In this document: positions 15,125 through 23,553 of the stretch, one piece after another
Numbering within the stretch: the first letter of the stretch is position 1
Layout: every line of letters begins with the position of its first letter
NCBI RefSeq assembly: GCF_001280595.1
Contig: NZ_LITU01000081.1
Location: 366,461 to 430,460 of the forward strand
DNA from: Paenibacillus xylanivorans
Lineage (GTDB): Bacteria; Bacillota; Bacilli; Paenibacillales; Paenibacillaceae
Reading direction: 5' to 3'
DNA length: 64,000 nt
Notes under the pieces: generated by a model
Database searches by the model: none
The model's input: only the letters and a program-made list of their open reading frames with translations
What the model was told of the DNA's origin: nothing
Made by a program: the position numbers and the translations under genes

Positions 15125-16462
15125 TTGACGAATGAACAACAAGTAACCGTTATTGGTGCCGGGTTGGCAGGAACAGAAGCAGCTTGGCAGATCGCAAGTC
15201 GCGGTGTGCGCGTAAAACTATACGAGATGAGACCGGTTGTGAAAACGCCGGCTCACCATACAGATAAATTTGCAGAACTGGTATGCAGCAACTCACTTCG
15301 TGCCAATGGCTTGACCAACGCAGTTGGAGTATTGAAGGAAGAAATGAGAATGCTTAATTCTCTGGTTTTGGGTGCAGCAGACCGTCATGCCGTTCCAGCA
15401 GGTGGGGCACTTGCTGTGGACCGGGACGGATTCTCAGGAGAGATCACATCTACGCTTCATCAGCATCCGCTCATCGAGGTTGTCAATGAAGAGCTGACTA
15501 ATTTGCCGGAAAACGGAATCGTTGTTGTTGCAACCGGACCATTGACTTCACCAGCATTGTCAGAGCAAATCAAGGCTCTAATGGGTGAGGAATACTTCTA
15601 CTTCTATGATGCGGCTGCGCCGATTATCGAAAAAGATTCCATTGATATGGATAAGGTCTATCTTGCTTCACGTTATGATAAGGGCGAAGCAGCGTACTTG
15701 AACTGCCCAATGACAGAAGAGGAATTCGATGTGTTCTATGAAGCATTGATCACAGCGGAAGTTGCTCAGCTGAAAGAGTTTGAGAAAGAAATTTACTTTG
15801 AAGGCTGTATGCCGATTGAAGTCATGATGAAGCGTGGTAAACAGACGGCTTTGTTTGGTCCGATGAAACCTGTAGGACTCGTCAATCCGCATACTGGAGA
15901 GCTTCCACACGCTGTTGTTCAGCTTAGACAGGACAATGCGGCAGGAACGCTGTACAATCTGGTGGGATTCCAGACGCATCTGAAATGGGGAGAGCAAAAG
16001 CGTGTCTTTAATTTGATCCCTGGACTTGAAAATGCGGAATTCGTCCGTTATGGCGTAATGCACCGTAATACATTTATTAATTCTCCCAAACTGCTTCGTC
16101 CAACGTATCAGTTCAAAGAGCGTCCGAACCTGTTCTTTGCAGGTCAAATGACAGGAGTAGAAGGTTATGTAGAGTCTGCGGCATCCGGTTTAATCGCGGG
16201 TATGAATGCAGCCAAAGCAGCCCTTGGACAGGAATTGGTAGTATTGCCGGTGGAGACAACTCTGGGCAGTATGGCACAGTATATTACAACCGCTGATTTC
16301 AAACACTTCCAGCCAATGAATGCAAACTTCGGATTGCTGCCGAAACTGGAAACCAAAATACGTAACAAAAAGGAAAAAAATGAAGCACTTGCGCAGCGTG
16401 CACTGGATAGCATTGCTCGTTTTGCAGCAGCTGAAGGTCTAACCGTTCCAGAACGCGTGTAA
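15125..16462 (+). CDS. trmFO: methylenetetrahydrofolate-tRNA-(uracil-5-)-methyltransferase TrmFO
   Basis: About 445 residues. TrmFO makes 5-methyluridine at position 54 of tRNA using folate and FAD. The dinucleotide-binding motif GAGLAG lies ~10 residues from the N-terminus, followed by YEMRPV, CSNSLRANGLTNAVG and, near the C-terminus, GQMTGVEGYVESAASGL, all typical. GGGGG at 15111-15115 is too close to an ATG at 15119 but correctly spaced from the TTG at 15125, which also fits the family's short N-terminus. xerC, found downstream of trmFO in B. subtilis, is absent; hslV starts 26 bp later. Confidence 0.95.
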   Translation: MTNEQQVTVIGAGLAGTEAAWQIASRGVRVKLYEMRPVVKTPAHHTDKFAELVCSNSLRANGLTNAVGVLKEEMRMLNSLVLGAADRHAVPAGGALAVDRDGFSGEITSTLHQHPLIEVVNEELTNLPENGIVVVATGPLTSPALSEQIKALMGEEYFYFYDAAAPIIEKDSIDMDKVYLASRYDKGEAAYLNCPMTEEEFDVFYEALITAEVAQLKEFEKEIYFEGCMPIEVMMKRGKQTALFGPMKPVGLVNPHTGELPHAVVQLRQDNAAGTLYNLVGFQTHLKWGEQKRVFNLIPGLENAEFVRYGVMHRNTFINSPKLLRPTYQFKERPNLFFAGQMTGVEGYVESAASGLIAGMNAAKAALGQELVVLPVETTLGSMAQYITTADFKHFQPMNANFGLLPKLETKIRNKKEKNEALAQRALDSIARFAAAEGLTVPERV

Positions 16463-16488
16463 ATTAATCGTGGGAGGAGGCTGATATC

Positions 16489-17031
16489 ATGGATATGTCA
16501 TTTCATGCTACAACGATCTGTGCAGTTCGTCATAATGGCAAAGCAGCGATTGCCGGTGATGGTCAGGTTACCATGGGGCAAAGTGTTGTAATGAAAAATA
16601 CAGCCAAAAAGGTAAGACGTTTATATCGTGGACAGGTTGTGGCGGGTTTTGCCGGTTCCGTAGCGGATGCCATTACCTTGTTTGAGAAGTTCGAAGGCAA
16701 ACTGGAGGAACACCATGGCAATCTGCAGCGCGCAGCGGTAGAACTCGCCAAGGATTGGCGCCAGGATCGGATTTTGCGCAAGCTGGAAGCACTCCTTATT
16801 GTTATGGATAAAACGGGTATGCTGCTGATTTCTGGCGGGGGCGAAATTATCGAGCCGGATGATGACGTTATTGCTATCGGCTCAGGAGGAAACTTTGCCT
16901 TATCTGCTGCGCGTGCGTTAAAACGTCATGCGGTGGATCTGGAAGCGAAAGACATTGCTCGTGAATCACTCCAGATTGCTTCAGAGTTATGCGTATATAC
17001 CAACAATAATATTATTGTTGAAGAGTTGTAA
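16489..17031 (+). CDS. hslV: ATP-dependent protease subunit HslV (ClpQ/CodW)
   Basis: 180 residues. This is the peptidase ring of the HslVU two-component protease. The N-terminus reads M-D-M-S-F-H-A-T-T-I, followed by GDGQVTMGQ, GFAGSVADA and IGSGGNFALSA. B. subtilis ClpQ begins M-S-S-F-H-A-T-T-I and uses an N-terminal Ser instead of the usual Thr. GGGAGGAGG at 16472-16480 fits the ATG at 16489 (8 nt) better than the ATG at 16495 (14 nt), but only the latter would expose a Ser after Met removal. Which residue becomes the nucleophile is open. Confidence 0.93.
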   Translation: MDMSFHATTICAVRHNGKAAIAGDGQVTMGQSVVMKNTAKKVRRLYRGQVVAGFAGSVADAITLFEKFEGKLEEHHGNLQRAAVELAKDWRQDRILRKLEALLIVMDKTGMLLISGGGEIIEPDDDVIAIGSGGNFALSAARALKRHAVDLEAKDIARESLQIASELCVYTNNNIIVEEL

Positions 17032-17170
17032 GGAAAAGCAATCTCCCGTGATGGAGCATGATGATTAAATCGGCTTCAGCTACTTCGTGGAGATTCTTTG
17101 TCCTTGTAGGTAAGATTAATAACGTTCTATCTCATAAACAAGGTTCGCATACTGGTAGGAGGGAATCTAT

Positions 17171-18571
17171 ATGCATACTCAAGCGTTAACGCCAAGACAA
17201 ATCGTTGCAGAGCTTGACAAGTACATTGTAGGTCAAAAACAGGCTAAAAAATCGGTAGCGGTTGCCCTTCGCAATCGTTATCGTCGCAGCCTCTTGCCTG
17301 AGCATACCCAGGATGATATTGTGCCTAAAAATATCCTGATGATTGGACCTACCGGTGTCGGCAAAACGGAGATTGCACGCCGACTGGCGAAGCTGGTAGG
17401 AGCTCCATTCGTAAAGGTGGAGGCGACGAAGTTCACGGAAGTGGGTTATGTTGGCCGTGACGTGGAATCGATGATTCGTGATCTGATTGAAACATCTTTG
17501 CGGATGGTCAAGCTGGAACGTACAGAAAAGGTGAAGGACAAAGCCGAAGAGGCTGCCAATGAACGGATTGTACATATTTTGGCACCTTCACAATCCAAAT
17601 CCAAGAATCAGCGGAATCCGTTCGAAATGATTTTTGGCAACAATGGCAATAACGCGCCAGAAACCGAAGAGCAAGAACCGGATACGGGAGTAGCCGAGCG
17701 GCGACGTAAAATCAAATTCGATTTGTTATCTGGCAAGCTGGAAGATGACGTTATCGAGATTGACGTGGAAGATACCACGCCAAATATGATGGATATGTTC
17801 GCGGGTCAAGGAAATGATCAGATGGGGATGAACATGCAGGAGATGTTTGGCAGTTTATTGCCTCGTCGTACCAAAAAACGTAAACTGGCGATTAAAGAAG
17901 CTCGCAAAGTGTTGATCCAGGAAGAAGCCGGCAAGTTGATCGATATGGATGATGTTACTCAGGAGTCCATCCGCCGGGCGGAACAGACAGGTATCATATT
18001 CATTGACGAAATTGATAAAGTGGCCAGTCAGGGACGCGGTAGCGGCCCCGATGTATCCCGTGAAGGTGTACAGCGTGATATTCTGCCAATCGTGGAAGGA
18101 TCTACGGTAATGACGAAGTATGGCCCTGTCAAAACGGATTACATCCTGTTTATGGCAGCCGGTGCATTTCACGTAGCAAAACCCTCGGATCTCATTCCAG
18201 AGCTTCAGGGACGTTTTCCAATCCGTGTAGAACTGAACAGCCTGACGCTTGATGAATTTGTATCGATCCTCACGGAACCTAAAAATGCATTAACCAAGCA
18301 GTATGTGGATTTGCTGCGTACGGAGAATATTGAAATTGAGTTCTCGGATGATGCCATTCGTGAGATTGCCAAGCTGGCTGAGTCCGTGAATCAGAATACC
18401 GAAAATATCGGTGCACGGCGTCTGCATACTATTCTGGAGAAACTTCTTGAGGATCTATCTTTTGAAGCGCCAGAACTTACATTGGATCGCATGGTAATCA
18501 CTCCGGAATATGTACGTGAGAAATTGAATGACATTGCACTGGATCGTGATTTAAGCCAATATATCTTGTAA
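17171..18571 (+). CDS. hslU: ATP-dependent protease ATPase subunit HslU (ClpY/CodX)
   Basis: 466 residues. This AAA+ unfoldase feeds substrates to HslV. Walker A GPTGVGKT is at 59-66 and Walker B IIFIDEIDK near 275-283. The I-domain insertion (about 110-240) is present with Met/Gln/Asn-rich sequence, and the sensor/arginine region EFPI-type GRFPIRVEL follows. The C-terminus ends SQYIL, the tail that docks into HslV. It begins 139 bp after hslV behind GGAGGG. The next gene, codY in B. subtilis, is missing. Confidence 0.96.
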   Translation: MHTQALTPRQIVAELDKYIVGQKQAKKSVAVALRNRYRRSLLPEHTQDDIVPKNILMIGPTGVGKTEIARRLAKLVGAPFVKVEATKFTEVGYVGRDVESMIRDLIETSLRMVKLERTEKVKDKAEEAANERIVHILAPSQSKSKNQRNPFEMIFGNNGNNAPETEEQEPDTGVAERRRKIKFDLLSGKLEDDVIEIDVEDTTPNMMDMFAGQGNDQMGMNMQEMFGSLLPRRTKKRKLAIKEARKVLIQEEAGKLIDMDDVTQESIRRAEQTGIIFIDEIDKVASQGRGSGPDVSREGVQRDILPIVEGSTVMTKYGPVKTDYILFMAAGAFHVAKPSDLIPELQGRFPIRVELNSLTLDEFVSILTEPKNALTKQYVDLLRTENIEIEFSDDAIREIAKLAESVNQNTENIGARRLHTILEKLLEDLSFEAPELTLDRMVITPEYVREKLNDIALDRDLSQYIL

Positions 18572-18870
18572 CATAGGTGTATTGCTCTGTTCAGAGCATG
18601 TTTGAAGTATGAATGACGGTATACACTGGATGAATGAAGATCAAACGACTACACGGAAATAGGATATTCGGTCCTGGTTCTGACTCTCGTAGACTTTATT
18701 CAATCCAAGGGTATGCCGTTTATTTTTGTTTCAGTCTAATATAATGCAGTATTATAACCGATAAAAGAGTTGGAGTTGTATAAGACGAAAGACAATCTAG
18801 GACTTGTGCCGCAGAGATAATGTATTTACACCCTAAAGATGCACTTACAACTCATATTCAATAATTCTAT

Positions 18871-18898
18871 AAATCCCAATAAAAGGATTTATTTTTTC
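18871..18898 (+). terminator. weak AT-rich terminator
   Basis: AAATCC/GGATTT (18871-18876, 18885-18890) with an 8-nt loop, then ATTTTTT. It may end the hslVU transcript. Confidence 0.4.
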
Positions 18899-18935
18899 CA
18901 AGTCTGGTGATCGGTTTAATTAGAGGAGTAAGAAA

Positions 18936-18957
18936 TTTTTGCGCAAATGCGCAAAAA
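18936..18957. repeat. perfect inverted repeat
   Basis: Arms TTTTTGCGCA and TGCGCAAAAA separated by AA. There is no T run on either strand after the stem, so it looks more like a protein-binding site than a terminator. Confidence 0.6.
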
Positions 18958-18962
18958 AAGAA

Positions 18963-18988
18963 TTTGTTCACATTGCAGATGTGACAAA
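18963..18988. repeat. near-perfect inverted repeat
   Basis: TTTGTTCACAT and ATGTGACAAA around TGCAG, with a single extra T in the left arm. It lies 5 bp after the GCGCA repeat, so the two could form one regulatory element. Confidence 0.5.
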
Positions 18989-19345
18989 ATTTTATCGGTT
19001 CATTAAAATCTGCATACGAGGTATAAATGTTAAAAAAGTGTTGGGGAAATTCAGTAAAATCAAATAATCCAATATGGATATTTTGTCAATTATCTATTTC
19101 ATTGAAGATCAAAGAGTATAGTTGAATTGATAAGAAAGCTTATTATATCGGTAAATATTTCTAACAGAAAACGGATTGAAGCCTCTCAATGTATTTCAGG
19201 TTTGTATTAATATGATGTGCTCAAACGTACGGGAGCATAGTACAAATTTTAAGAATGTTTAAGAGCTCATATAGAGTGCTTAAGCTTATTTTTGTTTTGG
19301 GCCCCGACATTTACGAAAAAATTCATAATTTGCAGAAAATACACA

Positions 19346-19381
19346 AAAAGCTCTGTCTTTCAGAAAAGATAGGGCTTTTTT
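19346..19381 (+). terminator. strong terminator upstream of flgB
   Basis: AAAGCTCTGTCTTT and AAAGATAGGGCTTT pair over 14 bp with two G-T wobbles, followed by a long T run. It isolates the fla/che operon from upstream transcription. Confidence 0.85.
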
Positions 19382-19476
19382 CTTATTGTAATATATCCCA
19401 ATCTCGAAGAAACTTATGTTATACGACAACATCAGAGTTAATTCTACTTAAGTCCTAGAAAACCGTGTAAAAGCGA

Positions 19477-19498
19477 ATGTTTTTTGTCGAAAAAACAT
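19477..19498. promoter_or_regulatory. Spo0A-box core inside a palindrome upstream of flgB
   Basis: Perfect 9-bp arms ATGTTTTTT and AAAAAACAT around GTCG. The centre contains TGTCGAA (19485-19491), the core of the Spo0A binding site. It lies ~64 bp before flgB. Confidence 0.45.
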
Positions 19499-19561
19499 AA
19501 GTATCCTGACGGAAAAAGATTGAATCTATTTCCATAATTTCTAAAAGAGAGGAGGGCGATT

Positions 19562-19969
19562 ATGAATCTTTTGAATGATATTAGTTTTCAAAGGTTACAA
19601 GGTGCACTCGATGCCTCCAACATTAGACAACGAACGATTGCTGACAACATCGCGAATGCGGACACCCCGTATTTCAAGCGTTCGGACGTTGCTTTTGAAG
19701 AAATGCTGCAGGAACAAATGAATGGAGATATGCCTGTTCTTAAAGGGAAAGTAACGGATTCAAGGCATTTTGTCATAGGTCCTTCCTCTTCCATACCTAC
19801 ACCAGTAGTTAATATGGACCAGTCAACCTCCATGAATAACAACCAGAACAACGTCGATGTAGACAAAGAAATGAGTCTTCTGGCGGAGAACCAGCTGCGT
19901 TACAACGCTTATATTCAGCAAGTAAATGAACAGATTAAAATGATGCGTGTTGGAGTCGAAGGGAGATAA
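19562..19969 (+). CDS. flgB: flagellar basal-body rod protein FlgB
   Basis: 135 residues, first gene of the fla/che operon, behind GAGGAGGG. It forms the proximal rod and is exported by the flagellar type III system, so it has no Sec signal. The conserved N-terminal motif is RQRTIADNIANADTPYFKR and the C-terminal heptad segment is LRYNAYIQQVNEQ, which packs as a coiled coil with other rod proteins. FlgC follows after 5 nt. Confidence 0.96.
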   Translation: MNLLNDISFQRLQGALDASNIRQRTIADNIANADTPYFKRSDVAFEEMLQEQMNGDMPVLKGKVTDSRHFVIGPSSSIPTPVVNMDQSTSMNNNQNNVDVDKEMSLLAENQLRYNAYIQQVNEQIKMMRVGVEGR

Positions 19970-19974
19970 CTTAG

Positions 19975-20424
19975 GTGAATATTAGTAACAGTTTCAGTAT
20001 CAGTGCATCGGCTCTAACAGCTCAGCGTTTGCGAATGGACGTTATATCTTCCAACATTGCCAACGCCGAGACGACTCGCGCGAGTGTAACCAACGGTGAG
20101 GCGGTTCCTTACAAACGCAAGATGGTTGTGCTTGAACCGAACAAGTCCTCCTTCAACAGTTTGCTTCAAAATCAAATGAAAAACAGTGGGTCTGGAGAGG
20201 GAGTTCGAGTATCAGAGATTCGTGAAGATCAATCGCCTTTGAAACCGGTCTATGACCCTTCACATCCGGATGCCAACGCTGAGGGGTATGTTTACATGCC
20301 TAACGTGGATATCGCGAAAGAAATGGTGGACATGATCTCGGCATCACGCTCATATGAGGCAAACGTCACAGCTTTGAACTCAACCAAAGCAATGATATCA
20401 AAGGCATTGGAGATTGGAAGGTAA
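19975..20424 (+). CDS. flgC: flagellar basal-body rod protein FlgC
   Basis: 149 residues with a GTG start behind GGGAG (spacing 9). It is a proximal rod subunit. The rod-family motif SSNIANAETTRA lies near residue 25-36 and the C-terminal signature VDIAKEMVDMISASRSYEANV near residue 115-135. Confidence 0.95.
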   Translation: MNISNSFSISASALTAQRLRMDVISSNIANAETTRASVTNGEAVPYKRKMVVLEPNKSSFNSLLQNQMKNSGSGEGVRVSEIREDQSPLKPVYDPSHPDANAEGYVYMPNVDIAKEMVDMISASRSYEANVTALNSTKAMISKALEIGR

Positions 20425-20491
20425 TAATTAACGGCTTAAAGGTGGAAATATCCATAAAACCAAAGAACAGAGATGAAAGGGAGGGACATTA

Positions 20492-20803
20492 ATGATTCAG
20501 AACAACATGTTTAGCACACAGGGGATTCAACCGCTTCAGATGCAAAGTACGGCACAAAGCAAACCATCTACACCAGCCGAAACCATTCAGAGCTTCGGTA
20601 CATACCTACAGGATGCGCTAGGGTCTGTAGCTGCACAGGAGACCCAAGCACATGAAATGTCAAACCAATTCCTGGTTGGAAAAGTGAATGTTGATCAGGT
20701 GATGATCGCTTCCGAACAGGCCCTGTTGAGTCTGCAACTTACGACTCAAGTCCGAAACAAAGTAGTCGAAGCATATCAGGAGATTATGCGTACGCAATTG
20801 TAA
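20492..20803 (+). CDS. fliE: flagellar hook-basal body protein FliE
   Basis: 103 residues, the usual size. FliE joins the MS ring to the rod. The C-terminal half (VNVDQVMIASEQALLSLQL and VRNKVVEAYQEIMRTQL) is the conserved helical part. AGGGAGGG lies before the ATG. Confidence 0.95.
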   Translation: MIQNNMFSTQGIQPLQMQSTAQSKPSTPAETIQSFGTYLQDALGSVAAQETQAHEMSNQFLVGKVNVDQVMIASEQALLSLQLTTQVRNKVVEAYQEIMRTQL

Positions 20804-20941
20804 ATTGGCTTACATGCGCTTCGACAACAGCGCTGATTACTACAACAAGCAGCTGCGATGCTGCTCCTGACCGTTAATCCTTTAGAATTGATAGAGATTG
20901 CGGAAGGACAGACCAAGCAAAGTTTCGGATGGGGTGACAGA

Positions 20942-22525
20942 GTGAATGAGAGAATTGCCCAGTACAGGGATAAGGCATCCCAGTATTGGAATAGTTTTAG
21001 CAAAAAGCAAAAAGTATTATTTATTTCCACTTTCCTGTTTTTAATTTTGGCTGCACTCGTACTAACCATGCAATTGTCAAAGACGGAATATGAAGTTGCT
21101 TTCACGGATTTGAATGCAAGTGACTCTGCAGGCGTCATTAATTATCTTGATTCATCCAGTATTCCATACAAATTAAGTGCAGACGGCAAGACCATATCTG
21201 TACCGAGCACGGATGTTGCTATTGCAAAAGTAAATATCGGATCACAAGGAATTATTCAGAATGGTTCATTAGGATATAAGTCATTCGAGGAGTCATCGTC
21301 TCCCATCGGGATGACGGATAAAGAGTTCGATGTGAAGTATAACAATGCATTGAACGGAGAAGTGGAGCAGTTGCTTCAACGGATGCAAGGCATACAGGAT
21401 GCTAAAGTACTGGTCAATATGCCAAAAGATAATATCTTTGCTGGCCTGGAAGAACAGGATAAAGCATCAGCATCGGTGGCCCTGCAATTTAAACCAGGTT
21501 ATCACCCCAATCAGGCTGCGGTAGATGGATATTTTAATTTGGTCAAGACTGCTATCCCCAATCTACCTATTGAAAACATAACAATTACGAACACGGATGA
21601 AGCGGAACTGATTCCAACGGCCCGAGGGGGTAGCGGAGGATTATCTTCTGAGGTCCAGGAAAATATGGCGTTACAGAAGAAATTCGAAAATGATGTTCGC
21701 AATAACGTGAAACAATTTCTTTCCCAGATTGTCGGTGACGAGAACGTCAATGTTTTGGTTGCTTCCAAGCTTAATTTTGACAAGGAAACGCGGAAAGAAA
21801 ACCTGGTTACACCGGTCGATGTAGATAATATGAAAGGCATCGAGATCAGTGTGCAAGAGATTCAAAAGAGTTACACTGGGGCAAGCAATCCGACAGGCGG
21901 TGTTGCTGGCACAGGTCAAGAGGAAGTTCCGGGTTATCCATCATCGGATGCATCAGGCAACTCAACCTCGGAAGAAACATCCAGCACTAAAAACTACGAT
22001 GTCAACCGAATTGTTAAAGATATCGTTTCCAGTCCATATACTGTAAAAGATTTAACCATTAACGTCGCGGTTGAACCACCGGCAGGACAAACAGAATTAC
22101 AAGCACCGGTTCAGGATGCAATTGAAAATATTTTGGTTAACATTGTTCGTGCATCATTGGCGGACTCAGGCACTGTAATAAGTGACGCAGATTTGGCCAA
22201 AAAAGTTTCGGTAATGTCTCAAGGTTTCCAGACTGCTGCGGCAACAAATACTGGTTTCCAGCTTTCCACCGGAATGATGTGGGGCATAGGAGCACTGGTG
22301 GCAGCACTGATTGCAGCGGTTGTTATTTTGTTAGTACGCCGTCGTCGCAAGCAAAACGAAATAGAAGAAGAGGACATTCCTCTTCCGGTAGCAACAGAGT
22401 TTCCGTCCATTACGTTGGACAGTGTAACGAACGAAAGTCAAGTGCGCAAACAATTGGAGAGTTTGGCAAAGAAAAAGCCAGACGAATTCGTCAATCTGCT
22501 GCGTACGTGGCTGGCTGACGAATAG
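20942..22525 (+). CDS. fliF: flagellar MS-ring protein FliF
   Basis: About 527 residues from a GTG at 20942, preceded by GGGGTGA. An in-frame ATG at 20858 would add 28 residues with no counterpart in the family. FliF builds the membrane ring on which the motor and export gate assemble. One membrane helix lies at about 20-40 and a second near 444-464; between them are the ring-building domains with LVNMPKDNIF and SASVALQFKPGY. The C-terminal cytoplasmic tail, ending LLRTWLADE, is the FliG-binding segment. Confidence 0.95.
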   Translation: MNERIAQYRDKASQYWNSFSKKQKVLFISTFLFLILAALVLTMQLSKTEYEVAFTDLNASDSAGVINYLDSSSIPYKLSADGKTISVPSTDVAIAKVNIGSQGIIQNGSLGYKSFEESSSPIGMTDKEFDVKYNNALNGEVEQLLQRMQGIQDAKVLVNMPKDNIFAGLEEQDKASASVALQFKPGYHPNQAAVDGYFNLVKTAIPNLPIENITITNTDEAELIPTARGGSGGLSSEVQENMALQKKFENDVRNNVKQFLSQIVGDENVNVLVASKLNFDKETRKENLVTPVDVDNMKGIEISVQEIQKSYTGASNPTGGVAGTGQEEVPGYPSSDASGNSTSEETSSTKNYDVNRIVKDIVSSPYTVKDLTINVAVEPPAGQTELQAPVQDAIENILVNIVRASLADSGTVISDADLAKKVSVMSQGFQTAAATNTGFQLSTGMMWGIGALVAALIAAVVILLVRRRRKQNEIEEEDIPLPVATEFPSITLDSVTNESQVRKQLESLAKKKPDEFVNLLRTWLADE

Positions 22526-22536
22526 AGGTGAACGCA

Positions 22537-23553
22537 TTGGCGAAGGCAAGCAGTCAAGGTCTGACTGGAAGACAAAAAGCAGCAATTTTGTTGATTACAT
22601 TAGGTCCGGAAGTATCCGCGCAAATCTTCAAACATTTGCGTGATGAGGAGATCGAACAACTGACGTTGGAAATTGCCAATGTTCGCAAAGTGGATGCTTC
22701 CGAAAAAGATATGATTATGTCTGAGTTTCACCAGATCTGTCTGGCACAGGAATATATCTCTCAGGGTGGTATTACGTACGCGAGAGAAATTCTGGAGAAA
22801 GCACTCGGGTCGCAAAAAGCACTTGAAGTTATTAACCGTTTGACGGCTACGCTGCAAGTTAGACCATTTGACTTTGCGCGTAAGGCGGATCCGAATCAAA
22901 TATTGAACTTTATTCAGAACGAAAGCCCGCAAACGATTGCTCTGGTATTATCGTATCTGCAATTTGAGCAGGCAGCAGCGATCTTGTCCTCGTTACCACA
23001 AGAGAAGCAGGCCGATGTAGCACGCAGAGTTGCTGTTATGGACAGTACTTCTCCGGAAGTCATTTCTCAAGTGGAGCGGGTGCTCGAACAGAAATTATCT
23101 TCAACTGTTACGCAGGATTATACAAATGCGGGTGGTATCGAATCCATCGTTCAAATCTTGAACGGCGTCGACCGTGGTACGGAACGTACCATTCTCGATT
23201 CGTTGGAAATACAAGATCCGGAACTTGCAGAAGAAATCAAAAAACGCATGTTTGTATTCGAAGATATCGTCAATGTGGACGATCGTTCGATCCAGCGTAT
23301 TATCCGGGATATCGACAACGCAGATTTGCAGTTGGCACTCAAAGTGGCAAGCGAAGAAGTACGGGATGCTGTATTCCGAAATATGTCGAAACGGATGTCC
23401 GAGACATTCAAGGAAGAGATGGAATTCATGGGACCTGTTCGGTTGCGTGATGTTGAGGAAGCTCAAACTCGTATCGTAGGAACGATCCGTAGATTGGAAG
23501 AAGCCGGTGAGATCATTATCGCTCGCGGTGGAGGAGATGATATCATTGTCTAA
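22537..23553 (+). CDS. fliG: flagellar motor switch protein FliG
   Basis: About 338 residues. FliG is the C-ring protein that meets the stator and generates torque. The N-terminal LTGRQKAAILLITLG is the FliF-binding part; the C-terminal domain has VFEDIVNVDDRSIQRIIRDID with the charged residues that contact MotA. AGAGGTG at 22524-22530 is the ribosome-binding site for the TTG at 22537; a GTG inside it (22528) is an unlikely start. It overlaps fliH. Confidence 0.95.
   Translation: MAKASSQGLTGRQKAAILLITLGPEVSAQIFKHLRDEEIEQLTLEIANVRKVDASEKDMIMSEFHQICLAQEYISQGGITYAREILEKALGSQKALEVINRLTATLQVRPFDFARKADPNQILNFIQNESPQTIALVLSYLQFEQAAAILSSLPQEKQADVARRVAVMDSTSPEVISQVERVLEQKLSSTVTQDYTNAGGIESIVQILNGVDRGTERTILDSLEIQDPELAEEIKKRMFVFEDIVNVDDRSIQRIIRDIDNADLQLALKVASEEVRDAVFRNMSKRMSETFKEEMEFMGPVRLRDVEEAQTRIVGTIRRLEEAGEIIIARGGGDDIIV

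Larger units (their letters stand above)
18572..19561. other. 1-kb gene-free region upstream of the fla/che operon
   Basis: AT-rich, with stops in all frames apart from one 67-codon frame (19255-19458) that runs through a terminator and has no ribosome-binding site. It holds a small GCTCTG/CAGAGC hairpin after hslU (18584-18597), a weak terminator, two inverted repeats, a strong terminator and a Spo0A-box palindrome, listed separately. No trace of codY is recognisable. Confidence 0.6.

Noticed and set aside
18936..18957. Bidirectional terminator
   Set aside because: The stem is flanked by T's on the 5' side and A's on the 3' side on both strands, so no U tract follows the hairpin in either RNA.
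19255..19458. 67-codon frame upstream of flgB
   Set aside because: It reads straight through a strong terminator and has no ribosome-binding site.
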